A stretch of 64,000 nt of DNA from Blautia faecis (GTDB taxonomy: Bacteria; Bacillota; Clostridia; Lachnospirales; Lachnospiraceae), in contig NZ_JAJCIA010000006.1 of assembly GCF_020554845.1 (NCBI RefSeq), positions 87,350 to 151,349 of the forward strand. The letters run 5' to 3'. The position numbers and the translations under genes are program-made. Within the stretch, counting starts at the first letter, position 1, and every line of letters begins with the position of its first letter. Positions 1-8,785 of the stretch are shown here, piece by piece. The notes under the pieces are model-generated. The model made no database searches. It had not been told where the DNA came from and saw only the letters and a program-made list of their open reading frames with translations.

Positions 1-1357
1 GAAAATGAACCAGCAGATTATACTGGGTTCTTCCTGTGAAAATACCCTTTTCCTTGCTCTCCGTCTCAACAAGAACTTCCTGAACCTCGCCCTGGAATCT
101 GGAAGAGACTTCTCTTCCTTTCTCCTGAACCAGCTTTAGAAGGCGGTCAAAACGATCCTTCACCACATCCTCTGGAACCTGATCCTCCATCTTCGCCGCA
201 GGAGTGCCGCTTCTCTTGGAATAGATAAAGGTAAATGCAGTATCAAAATCAGATTTCTCCACTACATCCAGAGTTTCCTGAAAATCCTCCTCAGTTTCAC
301 CCGGGAAACCTACAATAATATCTGTAGTCAGGGAAATATCCGGCACCGCTGTACGGATTTTCTCCACCAGTCCCAGATACTTCTCCTTATCATAATGCCG
401 GTTCATGATCTTCAGGATACGGCTGCTGCCAGACTGCATAGGCAGATGCAGATGATGGCACACCTTCCTGCTCTTACTCATATATTCGATCAGCTCATCA
501 GATAGATCCTTCGGATGAGAAGTCATAAACCGGATTCTCTTCAGCCCCTCGATCTGCTCCACCTTCTCAAGAAGCTGTGCAAAAGTCACCGGATCCTTCA
601 AAGTCTTTCCATAAGAGTTTACATTCTGTCCCAGAAGCATAACCTCTGTAACGCCATCCGCCACCAGAGCCTCTATCTCTTTCACAATCGCCTCCGGCTC
701 ACGGCTTCTTTCACGCCCTCTTACATAAGGCACAATGCAATAACTGCAGAAATTATTACATCCAAACATAATATTCACACCGGACTTAAAAGAATAATTA
801 CGCTCTGTAGGCAGCTCCTCCACGATCTTATCCGTACCCTCCCAGATATCGATCAGCTGGCTGTCACGATTCTCCATCTCATAAAACAGCTCTGCAAACT
901 TAAAAATATTATGGGTTCCAAACACCAGATTGACAAATGGATAATCCTTCTGGATCTTATCCACAACCTGCTTCTCCTGCATCATACACCCAAACAAAGC
1001 AATCTTCATATCCGGATTAGACTTCTTCAGACTATGCAGCTTACCAAGGCGACCATACACCTTAAGATTGGCATTCTCACGAACCGTACAGGTATTATAA
1101 ATCACAACATCCGCATCCTCTGTTTCCTGTCTCTTAAAACCAATCTCATCCATAATCCCTGCAACAACCTCAGATTGCTTCTCATTCATCTGACACCCAA
1201 ACGTCTGCAGACAATAAGTAATCCGCCGTCCCAGCTCCCGCTCCCTCAAAGCCACCATCTCAGCCAGCTTCGCCATATAATAATACTGACGCTCTGTATC
1301 ATCCTGAGGCGGTGTAATACTCGTATCTATCTTACTGAAATCAATTTCATTAAACAT
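1..1357 (-). CDS. miaB: tRNA-2-methylthio-N6-dimethylallyladenosine synthase MiaB (3' end outside window)
   Basis: Radical-SAM methylthiotransferase that adds a methylthio group to i6A37 of tRNAs reading UNN codons. About 452 codons are visible, so only roughly the last 30 residues (end of the TRAM domain) are missing. The N-terminal UPF0004 domain has its three cysteines at about 55 (TFGCQMN), 90 (YNTCTVRENA) and 124 (FGCMMQEKQ). The radical-SAM CxxxCxxC motif is seen as GCNNFCSYC, followed by IVPYVRGRE. The start ATG follows an AAAGGA ribosome site. It is preceded by its own promoter and a leader hairpin. The frame is open to the window edge, so the truncation is an artefact of the window. 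Identification is firm. Confidence 0.95.
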   Translation of the reverse strand, partial: MFNEIDFSKIDTSITPPQDDTERQYYYMAKLAEMVALRERELGRRITYCLQTFGCQMNEKQSEVVAGIMDEIGFKRQETEDADVVIYNTCTVRENANLKVYGRLGKLHSLKKSNPDMKIALFGCMMQEKQVVDKIQKDYPFVNLVFGTHNIFKFAELFYEMENRDSQLIDIWEGTDKIVEELPTERNYSFKSGVNIMFGCNNFCSYCIVPYVRGRERSREPEAIVKEIEALVADGVTEVMLLGQNVNSYGKTLKDPVTFAQLLEKVEQIEGLKRIRFMTSHPKDLSDELIEYMSKSRKVCHHLHLPMQSGSSRILKIMNRHYDKEKYLGLVEKIRTAVPDISLTTDIIVGFPGETEEDFQETLDVVEKSDFDTAFTFIYSKRSGTPAAKMEDQVPEDVVKDRFDRLLKLVQEKGREVSSRFQGEVQEVLVETESKEKGIFTGRTQYNLLVHF

Positions 1358-1379
1358 ACTTTATTCCTTTCATAAAAAG

Positions 1380-1451
1380 ACCCCTTGTCAAATCAAGGGG
1401 CTACTCCTGTCTATATCTAAATATTTTATCCTATTTACCCCCTTTTGTCCA
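1380..1451 (-). promoter_or_regulatory. miaB promoter and leader hairpin (possible attenuator)
   Basis: On the minus strand TGGACA (1446-1451), a 17-nt spacer and TAAAAT (1423-1428) form a sigma-A type promoter. Downstream of the predicted start site and upstream of the miaB ATG lies a 7-bp hairpin, CCCCTTG/CAAGGGG (1381-1400), followed by TCTTTTT. A terminator-like hairpin inside a leader is consistent with attenuation. If the promoter guess is wrong, it is simply a terminator for upstream transcription. Confidence 0.5.
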
Positions 1452-1531
1452 GCAATTTATTTCCCCACACCACCTATACAATTATACTCCCCCAGGCGCT
1501 GCCTGCAGCCGCCGTCCCTTCCCAGTAACCA

Positions 1532-1715
1532 GTGAGAGGAAGTGGGTGCCGTCTGGGGGCATTGCCGAAATGGGGCGTCTGGCGAGCATAGCGATCTATA
1601 AAATTGCACTGTCTGAGCCCTGCAAGGGCGAGTTTGCAATTTTATAGATCACTAGGCGGCGGAGCCAGACACCCCATTTCGGCACCGCCCCCAGACGGCA
1701 CTCACTTCCTCTCAC
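1532..1715. repeat. 184-bp imperfect palindrome, mobile-repeat-like
   Basis: The two halves are near-perfect reverse complements: the left arm begins GTGAGAGGAAGTG and the right arm ends CACTTCCTCTCAC. Inner arms share GTGCCGTCTGGGGGC, CCGAAATGGGG and GATCTATAAAATTGCA, with a GC-rich central hairpin at CCCTGCAAGGG. The whole unit could fold as one very long stem. It lies between two transcription units and carries no credible gene. It looks like an interspersed palindromic repeat or MITE-like element. Nothing else is seen in the 1400-1728 gap. Confidence 0.7.
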
Positions 1716-1728
1716 GTCCCTCGAAATC

Positions 1729-1770
1729 AAAAAAGGCTTCAGGGAACGCACTCACACACTCCCTGAAGCC
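1729..1770 (-). terminator. Rho-independent terminator of the DUF6465-like gene
   Basis: Read on minus, an 11-bp perfect stem GGCTTCAGGGA/TCCCTGAAGCC is followed by TTTTTT, just after the stop at 1787. Confidence 0.9.
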
Positions 1771-1786
1771 ATTCATATAGGGGAAA

Positions 1787-2299
1787 TTACAGCTCTACGT
1801 AATGTCCCTCTGCTTCACCGTTTACTACATAATATGCCTTATTCTCTTCAGTCTTAACGTAAACTTTAATATCCTGGATATCTTCTTCTTTCTTTCCGGT
1901 CATCTCTGTCCAGGCCTTTTTCACATTTGCTACTACATCCTTAGTAGTGAATTCCTTGCCTGCATACTGAATAAAAATCTCCTCAGCTGCAACAGCCGCC
2001 TTCTTAGCAGTTCTTCTAACAGCAGGCTTCTTAGCCTCTGCCTTCCCAGCTGTCTTAGCCGGAGCCTTTGCAGTCTCCTTAACAGCCTCTTTCGCAGTCT
2101 CTTTAACGCTCTCAGTAGCAGCCTTAACAGTCTCTGTAGCTGCTTTCACAGTCTCAACAACAGCTGTCTTAACAGCCTCTGCCTTACTTGGCTCAGCCTT
2201 TACCTCTGCTGCAGCTGTAGCTTTAACCTCAGCCACAGTCTTAGCAGCCTTCTTGGCCGCCATTGTTTCTGCCTTTTTTGTAGTTCTCTTCGTAGCCAT
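1787..2299 (-). CDS. Ala/Lys-rich DUF6465-like protein with histone-H1-like tail
   Basis: Protein of 170 residues in two parts. Residues 1-105 are low-complexity Ala/Lys/Thr/Val/Glu with repeated ETVKAATE, KETAKEAV and PAVRRTAKK units, resembling histone-H1-like or phasin-like bacterial proteins. Residues 106-170 form a compact domain (IFIQYAGKEFTTKDV, then VYVKTEENKAYYVVNGEAEG) that I associate with DUF6465, a family of Lachnospiraceae. A strong site (AAGGAGG) lies 8 nt before the ATG, and it has its own promoter and terminator, so it is monocistronic and probably well expressed. The basic repetitive tail suggests nucleic-acid or polyanion binding, which is inference. Function unknown. Confidence 0.8.
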   Translation of the reverse strand: MATKRTTKKAETMAAKKAAKTVAEVKATAAAEVKAEPSKAEAVKTAVVETVKAATETVKAATESVKETAKEAVKETAKAPAKTAGKAEAKKPAVRRTAKKAAVAAEEIFIQYAGKEFTTKDVVANVKKAWTEMTGKKEEDIQDIKVYVKTEENKAYYVVNGEAEGHYVEL

Positions 2300-2350
2300 T
2301 ATAATAGCCTCCTTGACGGTGAATATAATCTTCGTTTTCGCTTCTATGAT

Positions 2351-2379
2351 AGAATACTACGAATCAATTTTTTTTGCAA
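2351..2379 (-). promoter_or_regulatory. Promoter of the DUF6465-like gene
   Basis: Minus strand TTGCAA (2374-2379), 17-nt spacer, TATTCT (2351-2356), followed by a leader of about 45 nt to the ribosome site. Confidence 0.6.
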
Positions 2380-2574
2380 GTTCTGCTAAAATCCCCCTTG
2401 ACAAACCATTTCTCTGAATTCATAGGTAAAAGTACACAAACAAAACCTGTTAATTTCAGGAAATCTTCGGGTACAAATCTTAAAATCCTGATAATTTTTG
2501 TTTTCTTGCACAGTTATTGCCAAAAAATGGATGGATTTTCTTGTTTTTTTCGTCATCTATTTCCCTGTATAACC

Positions 2575-4629
2575 TTACAGACCAAGGTTCTCAAGGTCAT
2601 ATTTCATATAAGCATTCAATCTTTCCTTCAGTTTTTCGTGCTGGGGCAGATCCAGTTCCCTGTCAAGCTCCAGAATTCCTCCTGCGGCGTCACTGGCAGC
2701 TTTCAGTACATCTGAATCCTGATAAATATCTCCGATCCGGAACTCCAGCTGTCCGCTCTGACGGATTCCAAACAGATCTCCCGGTCCCCGAAGCTTCAGA
2801 TCCTCCCCTGCTATAAAAAATCCATCATTCGATTTATTCAAAATCTCCAGTCTCCTGGAGGTCTCTTCCTCTTCATTTCCCTGCATAAAAATACAGTAAG
2901 ACTGATATGCCCCACGTCCAACACGCCCTCTCAGCTGATGAAGCTGTGCAAGTCCGAACCGCTCTGCATTTTCTACCATCATCACCGTAGCATTTGGCAC
3001 ATTTACACCTACTTCCACTACTGTAGTAGACACCAGCACCTGGATTTCTCCCCTTGCAAACTGTTCCATGATCTCATTCTTTTCCTTGGGCTTCATTTTT
3101 CCATGGAGCATTCCAATGGTGATGTCTGATGGAAAAATCTCTCTCAGCCGTGCTGTATAGTCCGTCACGTTTTCCCCGTCTGCCCCCTCGCTTTCTTCTA
3201 CCATAGGGCAAATCACATACGCCTGGCGCCCTTCCCGCACCTGCCTTTCTATAAAGGAGTAGGCTTTCGGGCGATAAGACGTGCCAACTACACAGTTCTT
3301 AATCGGGAGACGCATGGCAGGAAGCTCATCTATAATGGAAATATCCAGATCCCCGTATACAATGATCGCAAGAGTTCTGGGGATGGGAGTGGCACTCATA
3401 ACCAGCACATGCGGCGCATTTCCCCTGGTAGTCAGTGCCTCTCTTTGCTTCACGCCAAAGCGATGCTGCTCATCGGTGATCACAAGGCCAAGATTCTCGT
3501 ACACCACTTTTTCCTGGATCAGGGCGTGAGTTCCAATGATCACATTTGCCTCCCCGGATGCGATTTCTCCATAGATTCTTCTTTTCTCTTTCTGGGCGGT
3601 TGAGCCAGTAAGAAGAACCGGATGGCAGGATGAAATCTCCTGTTCCTCTATCAGCTTTGTAAATGCTTCAAAATGCTGATTTGCAAGTACCTCTGTGGGC
3701 ACCATCAATGCTGCCTGATAGCCATTTTCCACAGTAAGGATCATTGCCAGAAAAGCCAGAATCGTTTTTCCGCTTCCAACGTCACCCTGAACCAGCCGGG
3801 ACATAAGGGTATGTCCGCAAAGGTCTCTTTCGATCTCATGCCAGGCGTTTAGCTGTGCCTTTGTCAGATCATAAGGAAGACCTTCCATAACCTGTTCTGT
3901 GGTCCATACCGGCTTCATGGGAAAAGCATTGGGAGCTTCTTCTGTTTTTCCCTTCAGGATCTGTACTGCCAGAATAAACAAAAGGAATTCGTCAAACACA
4001 AGGCGTTTTCGCGCCACCAGAAGTTCCTGCATATTGCCTGGAAAATGGACAGTGGAAATGGCATAATTATCATCTGCCAGGTGATAAAATTCCTTAATCT
4101 CATCTGGGAGAAATTCTGTCTGCAGGCTCTGTTCATCCAGGATCTGATGCATCAGCTTGATTATCAGTTTGTTTGTAAGCCCTGCAGTAAGTCCGTATAT
4201 GGGCTGCATGCTGTGAAGGATTTCTTCATAAGCTGCGGGTGTGAAAATCTCCGGATGCTCCATCTCCAGATGACCTTTTTTTCTGGAGATTTTGCCACGG
4301 AAAATAAAGCAGCTGCCTTTTTTCAGAGTGTTTTTTAAGTAGGGGGCATTAAACCATACCACAGGAAGTTTTCCGGTGGTATCTGCCACAGTGATGGAGA
4401 TCACCTGAAGATTACGGATCCTGTTTACATAGACTCCGGCAGTGACAGTTCCACGAACAGACACCACGGAGTTCTCCTTCAAAGAACCAATTTCCTCCGG
4501 TGCCTCATATGAGTCGTAATTTCTTGGATAATAATGGAGCAGATCATCTGTTGTGGTGATACTGATCTTCTGAAATAGTTTTTCCGTCTTTTCTCCTACT
4601 CCTTTTAGTTCCCGAAGAAGCTTTGCCAC
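2575..4629 (-). CDS. recG: ATP-dependent DNA helicase RecG
   Basis: Superfamily 2 helicase that remodels stalled forks and branch-migrates Holliday junctions. An N-terminal helix-hairpin-helix-like piece (LKGVGEKTEKLF) and an OB wedge domain precede the motor. Walker A is GDVGSGKT near residue 283 and motif II is DEQH near residue 386. Motif VI is seen as QLRGRVGRG near the C-terminus. I chose the GTG at 4629 because AGAGAGGA sits 6 nt upstream. An in-frame ATG at 4653 has a weaker site and would add eight residues. Length of 684 matches the family. It sits downstream of fakA, as in many Firmicutes, but is separated by a repeat and a terminator. Confidence 0.95.
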   Translation of the reverse strand: MAKLLRELKGVGEKTEKLFQKISITTTDDLLHYYPRNYDSYEAPEEIGSLKENSVVSVRGTVTAGVYVNRIRNLQVISITVADTTGKLPVVWFNAPYLKNTLKKGSCFIFRGKISRKKGHLEMEHPEIFTPAAYEEILHSMQPIYGLTAGLTNKLIIKLMHQILDEQSLQTEFLPDEIKEFYHLADDNYAISTVHFPGNMQELLVARKRLVFDEFLLFILAVQILKGKTEEAPNAFPMKPVWTTEQVMEGLPYDLTKAQLNAWHEIERDLCGHTLMSRLVQGDVGSGKTILAFLAMILTVENGYQAALMVPTEVLANQHFEAFTKLIEEQEISSCHPVLLTGSTAQKEKRRIYGEIASGEANVIIGTHALIQEKVVYENLGLVITDEQHRFGVKQREALTTRGNAPHVLVMSATPIPRTLAIIVYGDLDISIIDELPAMRLPIKNCVVGTSYRPKAYSFIERQVREGRQAYVICPMVEESEGADGENVTDYTARLREIFPSDITIGMLHGKMKPKEKNEIMEQFARGEIQVLVSTTVVEVGVNVPNATVMMVENAERFGLAQLHQLRGRVGRGAYQSYCIFMQGNEEEETSRRLEILNKSNDGFFIAGEDLKLRGPGDLFGIRQSGQLEFRIGDIYQDSDVLKAASDAAGGILELDRELDLPQHEKLKERLNAYMKYDLENLGL

Positions 4630-4842
4630 TGTTTTTCCTCTCTTTCTGATCATTCATCTCTGTTTCCGGGTCTTTCTTCATTTACCCGAAAAGCGTTCTC
4701 ATTATTTTACAACAAAGACTGTCAATTTTCCATACTTATTTCACTTTACCCAGAGCAATATCTCCTGCTGCTAACCACTTCCAACTCAATAACAGCTTCA
4801 CGGTGCGCAAAAAAACTTAATATTACCAATGAGCCTATGTTT

Positions 4843-4884
4843 ATTATTAAAGAAGACAGGGCGGAAATCTTCCACCCTGTCTTC
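4843..4884 (-). terminator. Terminator after fakA
   Basis: Minus strand stem GAAGACAGGG/CCCTGTCTTC followed by TTTAATAATAA. The U-tract is short, so efficiency is uncertain. The rest of the gap 4654-4842 shows nothing recognisable. Confidence 0.55.
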
Positions 4885-4922
4885 CATCTCTTTATCACTC
4901 GCCGCCCTGCAGCTATTCATTA

Positions 4923-5090
4923 GTTACTGTTCACTCCGTGACCAGTAACGCGCTTCGCGATGCACAGAAAGACGAACCTTCTTGTGACAAGCACAAGAAG
5001 TAGCGTTTGCTGCGCAAACTTAATTCTCGGGTTTTCTGTGAACTTTGTTCACAAAAAACACCTCGCGGAACGTTATCAGTGAACAGTAAC
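4923..5090. repeat. Interspersed palindromic repeat, family B (full copy)
   Basis: About 168 bp bounded by terminal inverted repeats: GTTACTGTTCACT at the left and a matching AGTGAACAGTAAC at the right. Smaller internal inverted repeats are present (TTCTTGTGACAAGCACAAGAA, TGTGAACTTTGTTCACA). It lies immediately downstream of fakA. A shorter relative occurs at 27504-27530 and a fragment with the TGTGAAC..GTTCACA hairpin near 20957. Confidence 0.7.
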
Positions 5091-5095
5091 ATTCA

Positions 5096-6784
5096 TTACT
5101 CAACAGAAATAATGTAATAATAAATCGGCTGTCCGCCCATATTTACCTCTACTTCGCAGTCCGGATATGCTTCTTCCAGCTCTGCGGCAAGGCTCTCGGC
5201 ATCCTCTTCTGTGGTCTCAGCACCGTAGTAAATGCTGATCACCTCAGAATCCTCGTCTACCATAGCTGCCACCATCTCTTTGGCAACATTCTCACGTCCC
5301 TTGCCTACTGCAAGAATTCCGTGATCACCGATTCCCATAATATCGCCCTCGTGGATTTCTTTCTCATCCAGTCTGGTGTCTCGGACTGCGTATGTTACCT
5401 GTCCGGTCTTCACCATGGATACAGCCTCCATCATGGCTTCCAGATTCTCTTCTCCATTCATTTCCGGCTGGAAGCTGATCAGAGCTGTGATTCCCTGCGG
5501 AATCGTCTTGGTAGGAACTACCACGATCTCTTTGTCCTCGGTAAGGTCTCTCGCCTGGTTTGCAGCAAGAACAATATTCTTATTATTCGGGAAAATATAA
5601 ATAGTATCTGCATTTACTTCAGCGATGGCATTGAGCATGTCCTCTGTACTTGGGTTCATGGTCTGACCGCCCTCGATGATATAATCTACATTCAGCTCTT
5701 TAAACAGGGTGGAGAGTCCTTCTCCGACGGAAACACTGATAAATCCGTATTTCTTATGCTCTTTGGCAGCTTTCGCAGCAGCTTCCTTCTTCTCCTGTTC
5801 TTCCTGCTCCCGGGCAAGCTTCTCGGCATCCTTGATCAGCTTCTCCTGATGTTCCTCACGCATGTTATCAATCTTCATGCGGGAAAGTGCACCGTAGGTA
5901 AGCGCTTTCTCGAATGCCTGGCCAGGATGATTGGTGTGTACATGTACTTTCACGATTTCATCATCTGCTACCAGTACAATGGAATCACCAATTGATGTAA
6001 GGAACTCCTTGAAGCTGTGAAGCTCCTCATCTGGAAGAGGCTTATTCAAAAGAATGATGAACTCCGTGCAATATCCAAATTTGATATCCGCTTCTGCCTG
6101 CTGGGAGATCCTGGTCACTGCCGGACCGGAAGATACCTTCTCAAATGCAGAATAGTCGATTTCTTTTCCAAGATAACCATCAAATGCACCACGGAAAACT
6201 TCTAGAAGTCCCTGTCCGCCTGAGTCTACTACACCTGCTTCTTTCAGGACAGGAAGCATTTCCGGTGTGCGGGCAAGTGTCTTCTCAGCATGCTCGAAAA
6301 TGGCACGGAAGAAAAGCTCCAGATTTGCAGATTCCTCTGCAATCTCAGCAGCCTTTACTGCGGCCTCACGTGCTACTGTAAGAATGGTACCTTCCTTCGG
6401 CTTCATAACTGCTTTGTATGCAGTCTCTACAGCCTTCTCCATAGCAGCTGCGATCACAACTGCATCCATTTCTTTATGTCCCTTGGTTCCCTTGGTAAAG
6501 CCTCTGAGAAGCTGGGAAAGAATAACGCCTGAGTTACCTCTGGCTCCACGCAGGGAACCGGACGAAATAGCCTTGGCGAGTGTCTCCATATCAGGATCTG
6601 TAAGACTGCTTACCTCTGATGCAGCTGACATAATAGTCATTGTCATATTCGTACCGGTATCTCCATCCGGAACCGGGAATACATTCAACTCGTTGATCCA
6701 TTCTTTCTTCGCTTCCAGGTTCTTGGCTCCTGCCAGAAACATTCTGGAAAGTATCTTGGCATCTATGGTCTGTCTATCCACCAC
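5096..6784 (-). CDS. fakA: Fatty acid kinase subunit FakA (DhaL/DAK2 domain, YloV)
   Basis: ATP-binding subunit of the FakA/FakB kinase that phosphorylates exogenous fatty acids for phospholipid synthesis. The DhaL domain fills about residues 1-200, with the nucleotide and magnesium motif NVFPVPDGDTGTN at 34-46 and GARGNSGVILSQ near 80. A middle domain with a charged helical stretch and a C-terminal DegV-like FakA domain follow. Length of 562 is normal. It lies 18 nt after the Asp23 gene in the conserved yloU-yloV pairing. No FakB gene is visible in the window. Confidence 0.92.
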   Translation of the reverse strand: MVDRQTIDAKILSRMFLAGAKNLEAKKEWINELNVFPVPDGDTGTNMTMTIMSAASEVSSLTDPDMETLAKAISSGSLRGARGNSGVILSQLLRGFTKGTKGHKEMDAVVIAAAMEKAVETAYKAVMKPKEGTILTVAREAAVKAAEIAEESANLELFFRAIFEHAEKTLARTPEMLPVLKEAGVVDSGGQGLLEVFRGAFDGYLGKEIDYSAFEKVSSGPAVTRISQQAEADIKFGYCTEFIILLNKPLPDEELHSFKEFLTSIGDSIVLVADDEIVKVHVHTNHPGQAFEKALTYGALSRMKIDNMREEHQEKLIKDAEKLAREQEEQEKKEAAAKAAKEHKKYGFISVSVGEGLSTLFKELNVDYIIEGGQTMNPSTEDMLNAIAEVNADTIYIFPNNKNIVLAANQARDLTEDKEIVVVPTKTIPQGITALISFQPEMNGEENLEAMMEAVSMVKTGQVTYAVRDTRLDEKEIHEGDIMGIGDHGILAVGKGRENVAKEMVAAMVDEDSEVISIYYGAETTEEDAESLAAELEEAYPDCEVEVNMGGQPIYYYIISVE

Positions 6785-6802
6785 AAGTTTCCTCCTCTAA
6801 TC

Positions 6803-7162
6803 CTAATCTATTGCACGAACACCTTCTACGTAAATGTTGATCTTCTCAATCTCCATTCCTGTAAAAGCCTCGACTTTATATTTCACATTGTTTACAAGAT
6901 TATCTGCAATAGTGCTGATATTCACACCGTACGCCACGATTACATGAAAATCAAGGCGAATCTTATTATCTTCTGTGATCTTAACATTTATACCATGCTG
7001 TAAGGAATCTCTCCTGAGCAGCTTTACAAGGCCGTCCTTCATGCTGACAGCGGCCATACCGATAATACCAAAACATTCTACTGCAACGCTTCCTGCATAA
7101 GTCGCGATTACATCCGTATCAATAATGATCTGGCCAAGGCCGGAATCTATACGTCCCTTCAT
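6803..7162 (-). CDS. Asp23/Gls24 family envelope-associated protein (YloU)
   Basis: Protein of 119 residues with the Asp23/DUF322 fold: GLGQIIIDTDVIATYAG at the start, a middle ECFGIIGMA and a C-terminal hydrophobic VIVAYGVNISTIADNL. Family members are membrane-peripheral and linked to envelope stress. The ATG at 7162 is preceded by GGAGG at 7 nt; an upstream in-frame ATG at 7192 lacks such a site. It is cotranscribed with fakA from the promoter at 7207-7235. Confidence 0.88.
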   Translation of the reverse strand: MKGRIDSGLGQIIIDTDVIATYAGSVAVECFGIIGMAAVSMKDGLVKLLRRDSLQHGINVKITEDNKIRLDFHVIVAYGVNISTIADNLVNNVKYKVEAFTGMEIEKINIYVEGVRAID

Positions 7163-7206
7163 ATGGTTTACCTCCATTAATTTGATTTTCAAAATGTATA
7201 TACCAT

Positions 7207-7235
7207 ATTATACCCTTTTTTCATTCATTACGCAA
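7207..7235 (-). promoter_or_regulatory. Promoter of asp23-fakA
   Basis: Minus strand TTGCGT (7230-7235), 17-nt spacer, TATAAT (7207-7212). It lies about 107 bp from the left boundary of the integrated element, so chromosomal transcription of this operon looks undisturbed. Confidence 0.75.
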
Positions 7236-7341
7236 TGCTAGAGTTCGACTTGGTTCATCATATATCAAAAAGCCTGTATTTTCAAGGTTTTTTTGAATTT
7301 CTTATAAATCTATGTTTCGTCTATTTGCGTCTATATTCCTT

Positions 7342-7357
7342 TGTTTGTCGTAAAATT
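7342..7357. other. Candidate left attachment site (attL core)
   Basis: TGTTTGTCGTAAAATT is repeated exactly at 18040-18055 in the same orientation. The left copy is followed by two more degenerate units (TTTGGCGTAAAA, TTGGCGTAGAAA), which could be extra integrase sites. It abuts the integrase terminator. Position and exact repetition support an att core; the true crossover is unproven. Confidence 0.7.
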
Positions 7358-7376
7358 TGGCGTAAAATTGGCGTAG

Positions 7377-7409
7377 AAAAAGCCACGCCCAATAGTAGGG
7401 AATGGCTTT
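7377..7409 (-). terminator. Terminator after the integrase gene
   Basis: Minus strand hairpin AAAGCCATTCCC/GGGCGTGGCTTTTT with a 7-nt loop, a few nucleotides past the integrase stop and next to the attachment core. Confidence 0.75.
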
Positions 7410-7413
7410 GATC

Positions 7414-8628
7414 TTACATATATTTCTCTAGCTTTTTCATTTCATTTTGCATTCTTTCTATACTTCCATGATTATAAACATTCATTGTCATGCTAATATC
7501 ACTATGCCCCATGATTCCCTGTAATATTTTAGGATCCATCCCGGCTTCTGCCATTCTCGTACATGCAGTGTGCCGTAATATATGGGCTGTTATATGCGGT
7601 AGCAAAATAGGTTCTCTGTGCTCAGCTGCTGCCAGCTTGGACTCCTTTTTATTATACGCGTTGGTAATATTCCGCAGTACATCATTGAAATTAAATGGCA
7701 ATATTGGCGTACCGTTTGAAGTGATAAAAACAAATCCCTTAATTCCGTCAATTGGTCTTTCCTTTACCCTCTTTCCAAGAACCAAATCCAATTCTTTCTG
7801 CTTTAATAGGCTTTTTCTTGCAATAGCTGTTAATGAGATGTCTCTATTTCCCGAACGGCTTTTCGGTAGCTCAACGTGAAGTTTATAGCCATCTCCAAAA
7901 TCTCTGTATATCAATTGTCGGCGAACATGAATTAAATTATTTTTTAAATCAATGTCATTCCATGTAAGTCCAATAATTTCACCAATTCGCAAGGCTGTAG
8001 ACAGGGCAAATGTCAGCATGGGAAGATATACATTATAAGTTTTGCTGTTCTCCACAAAATCAAGTAATATATTTTGCTCTTTTACTGTCAGAGCTTGCCT
8101 CTGGCTCGGCTCCACTTTTATTTCCTTCTGACAGCCTTTGCAGGGATTCTTTCTTAACATATCTGAATCAACGGCCATTTGAAAAACTGATGACAATAAT
8201 ACATGGCAAGTCTGAATTGTAGAGCCTTTAAAATTCCGCTTACTTAGCTCTGCATATAGCTTTTTTACATGAATCTGCTTAATCTGTGATATTTTCATAT
8301 CACCAAGTATGCTTTGCTTTACACTAATATTCCAGTCATTCTCGTAATTGCACCGGGTTGATTCTCTGATATTTGCTTTACCGTCCATATATATGTTAAA
8401 TAGCTGATTCAGCGTCATATTTGCAGAATTGGTATTGATACCGTCTTGAATATCCTTTTGTATTTGCTGTTCCTTTTCTCTCAATTCCACCAGGGAAAGC
8501 GCGTATACAGTGCCTCTTTTCCCTGTTACTGGTTCAGTCCATCTATAGCAGTATCTTCCCTGCTTGTTTTGACTTTCGCCAACTCTCAGCACTCTGCCCC
8601 GGCTGTCTGTTCTCTTTTTTCTTGCCAT
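7414..8628 (-). CDS. int: Tyrosine recombinase/integrase
   Basis: Site-specific recombinase of 404 residues of the Tn916/phage type. The N-terminal arm-binding region (residues 1-60, with GRYCYRWTEPVTGKR) is followed by a SAM-like core-binding domain (about 65-170, MTLNQLFNIYMDGK) and a catalytic domain. Catalytic residues are visible: Arg in ALRIGEIIGLTW, Lys in LPKSRSGNRD, His-x-x-Arg in HILRHTACTRM, His in GHSDISMT and the nucleophile Tyr in NVYNHGS. A strong AAAGGAG precedes the ATG. It is the last gene of a leftward operon whose promoter carries RHH operator boxes, so integration or excision is probably repressed by the RHH protein. Full length and apparently intact. Confidence 0.95.
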   Translation of the reverse strand: MARKKRTDSRGRVLRVGESQNKQGRYCYRWTEPVTGKRGTVYALSLVELREKEQQIQKDIQDGINTNSANMTLNQLFNIYMDGKANIRESTRCNYENDWNISVKQSILGDMKISQIKQIHVKKLYAELSKRNFKGSTIQTCHVLLSSVFQMAVDSDMLRKNPCKGCQKEIKVEPSQRQALTVKEQNILLDFVENSKTYNVYLPMLTFALSTALRIGEIIGLTWNDIDLKNNLIHVRRQLIYRDFGDGYKLHVELPKSRSGNRDISLTAIARKSLLKQKELDLVLGKRVKERPIDGIKGFVFITSNGTPILPFNFNDVLRNITNAYNKKESKLAAAEHREPILLPHITAHILRHTACTRMAEAGMDPKILQGIMGHSDISMTMNVYNHGSIERMQNEMKKLEKYM

Positions 8629-8683
8629 ATTTCCACAACTCCTTTATTACAAAAGGGCAGCAGTTACCGCCGCCCTATTCGCT

Positions 8684-8785
8684 TCACCCTAACAGGGCTT
8701 TCACATACGCATAAATAACTTTTAGCCAGTGACTATTGTCACAATTCTGCACAAGATTGATAATCTCTGTTTTATAGTAATTCAT
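8684..8785 (-). CDS. 33-residue small protein, translationally coupled
   Basis: Short frame beginning MNYYKTEIINLVQN and ending YAYVKALLG. Its ATG overlaps the TGA of the preceding gene in an ATGA junction at 8782-8785, so translation is probably coupled. It shares a layout with the 37-residue protein at 8996-9109: MxYxKxEII at the start and an IY-x-x-hydrophobic stretch near the end. I recognise the pattern as common in Lachnospiraceae mobile elements but know no function. Excisionase or regulator is possible from the position before int. Confidence 0.6.
   Translation of the reverse strand: MNYYKTEIINLVQNCDNSHWLKVIYAYVKALLG

Noticed and set aside
515..1375. 286-residue plus-strand frame
   Set aside because: Antisense to miaB; low-complexity Leu/His/Ile composition and no ribosome site.
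1457..1639. 60-residue minus-strand frame
   Set aside because: Lies inside the long palindrome, so its sequence follows repeat structure, not protein selection.
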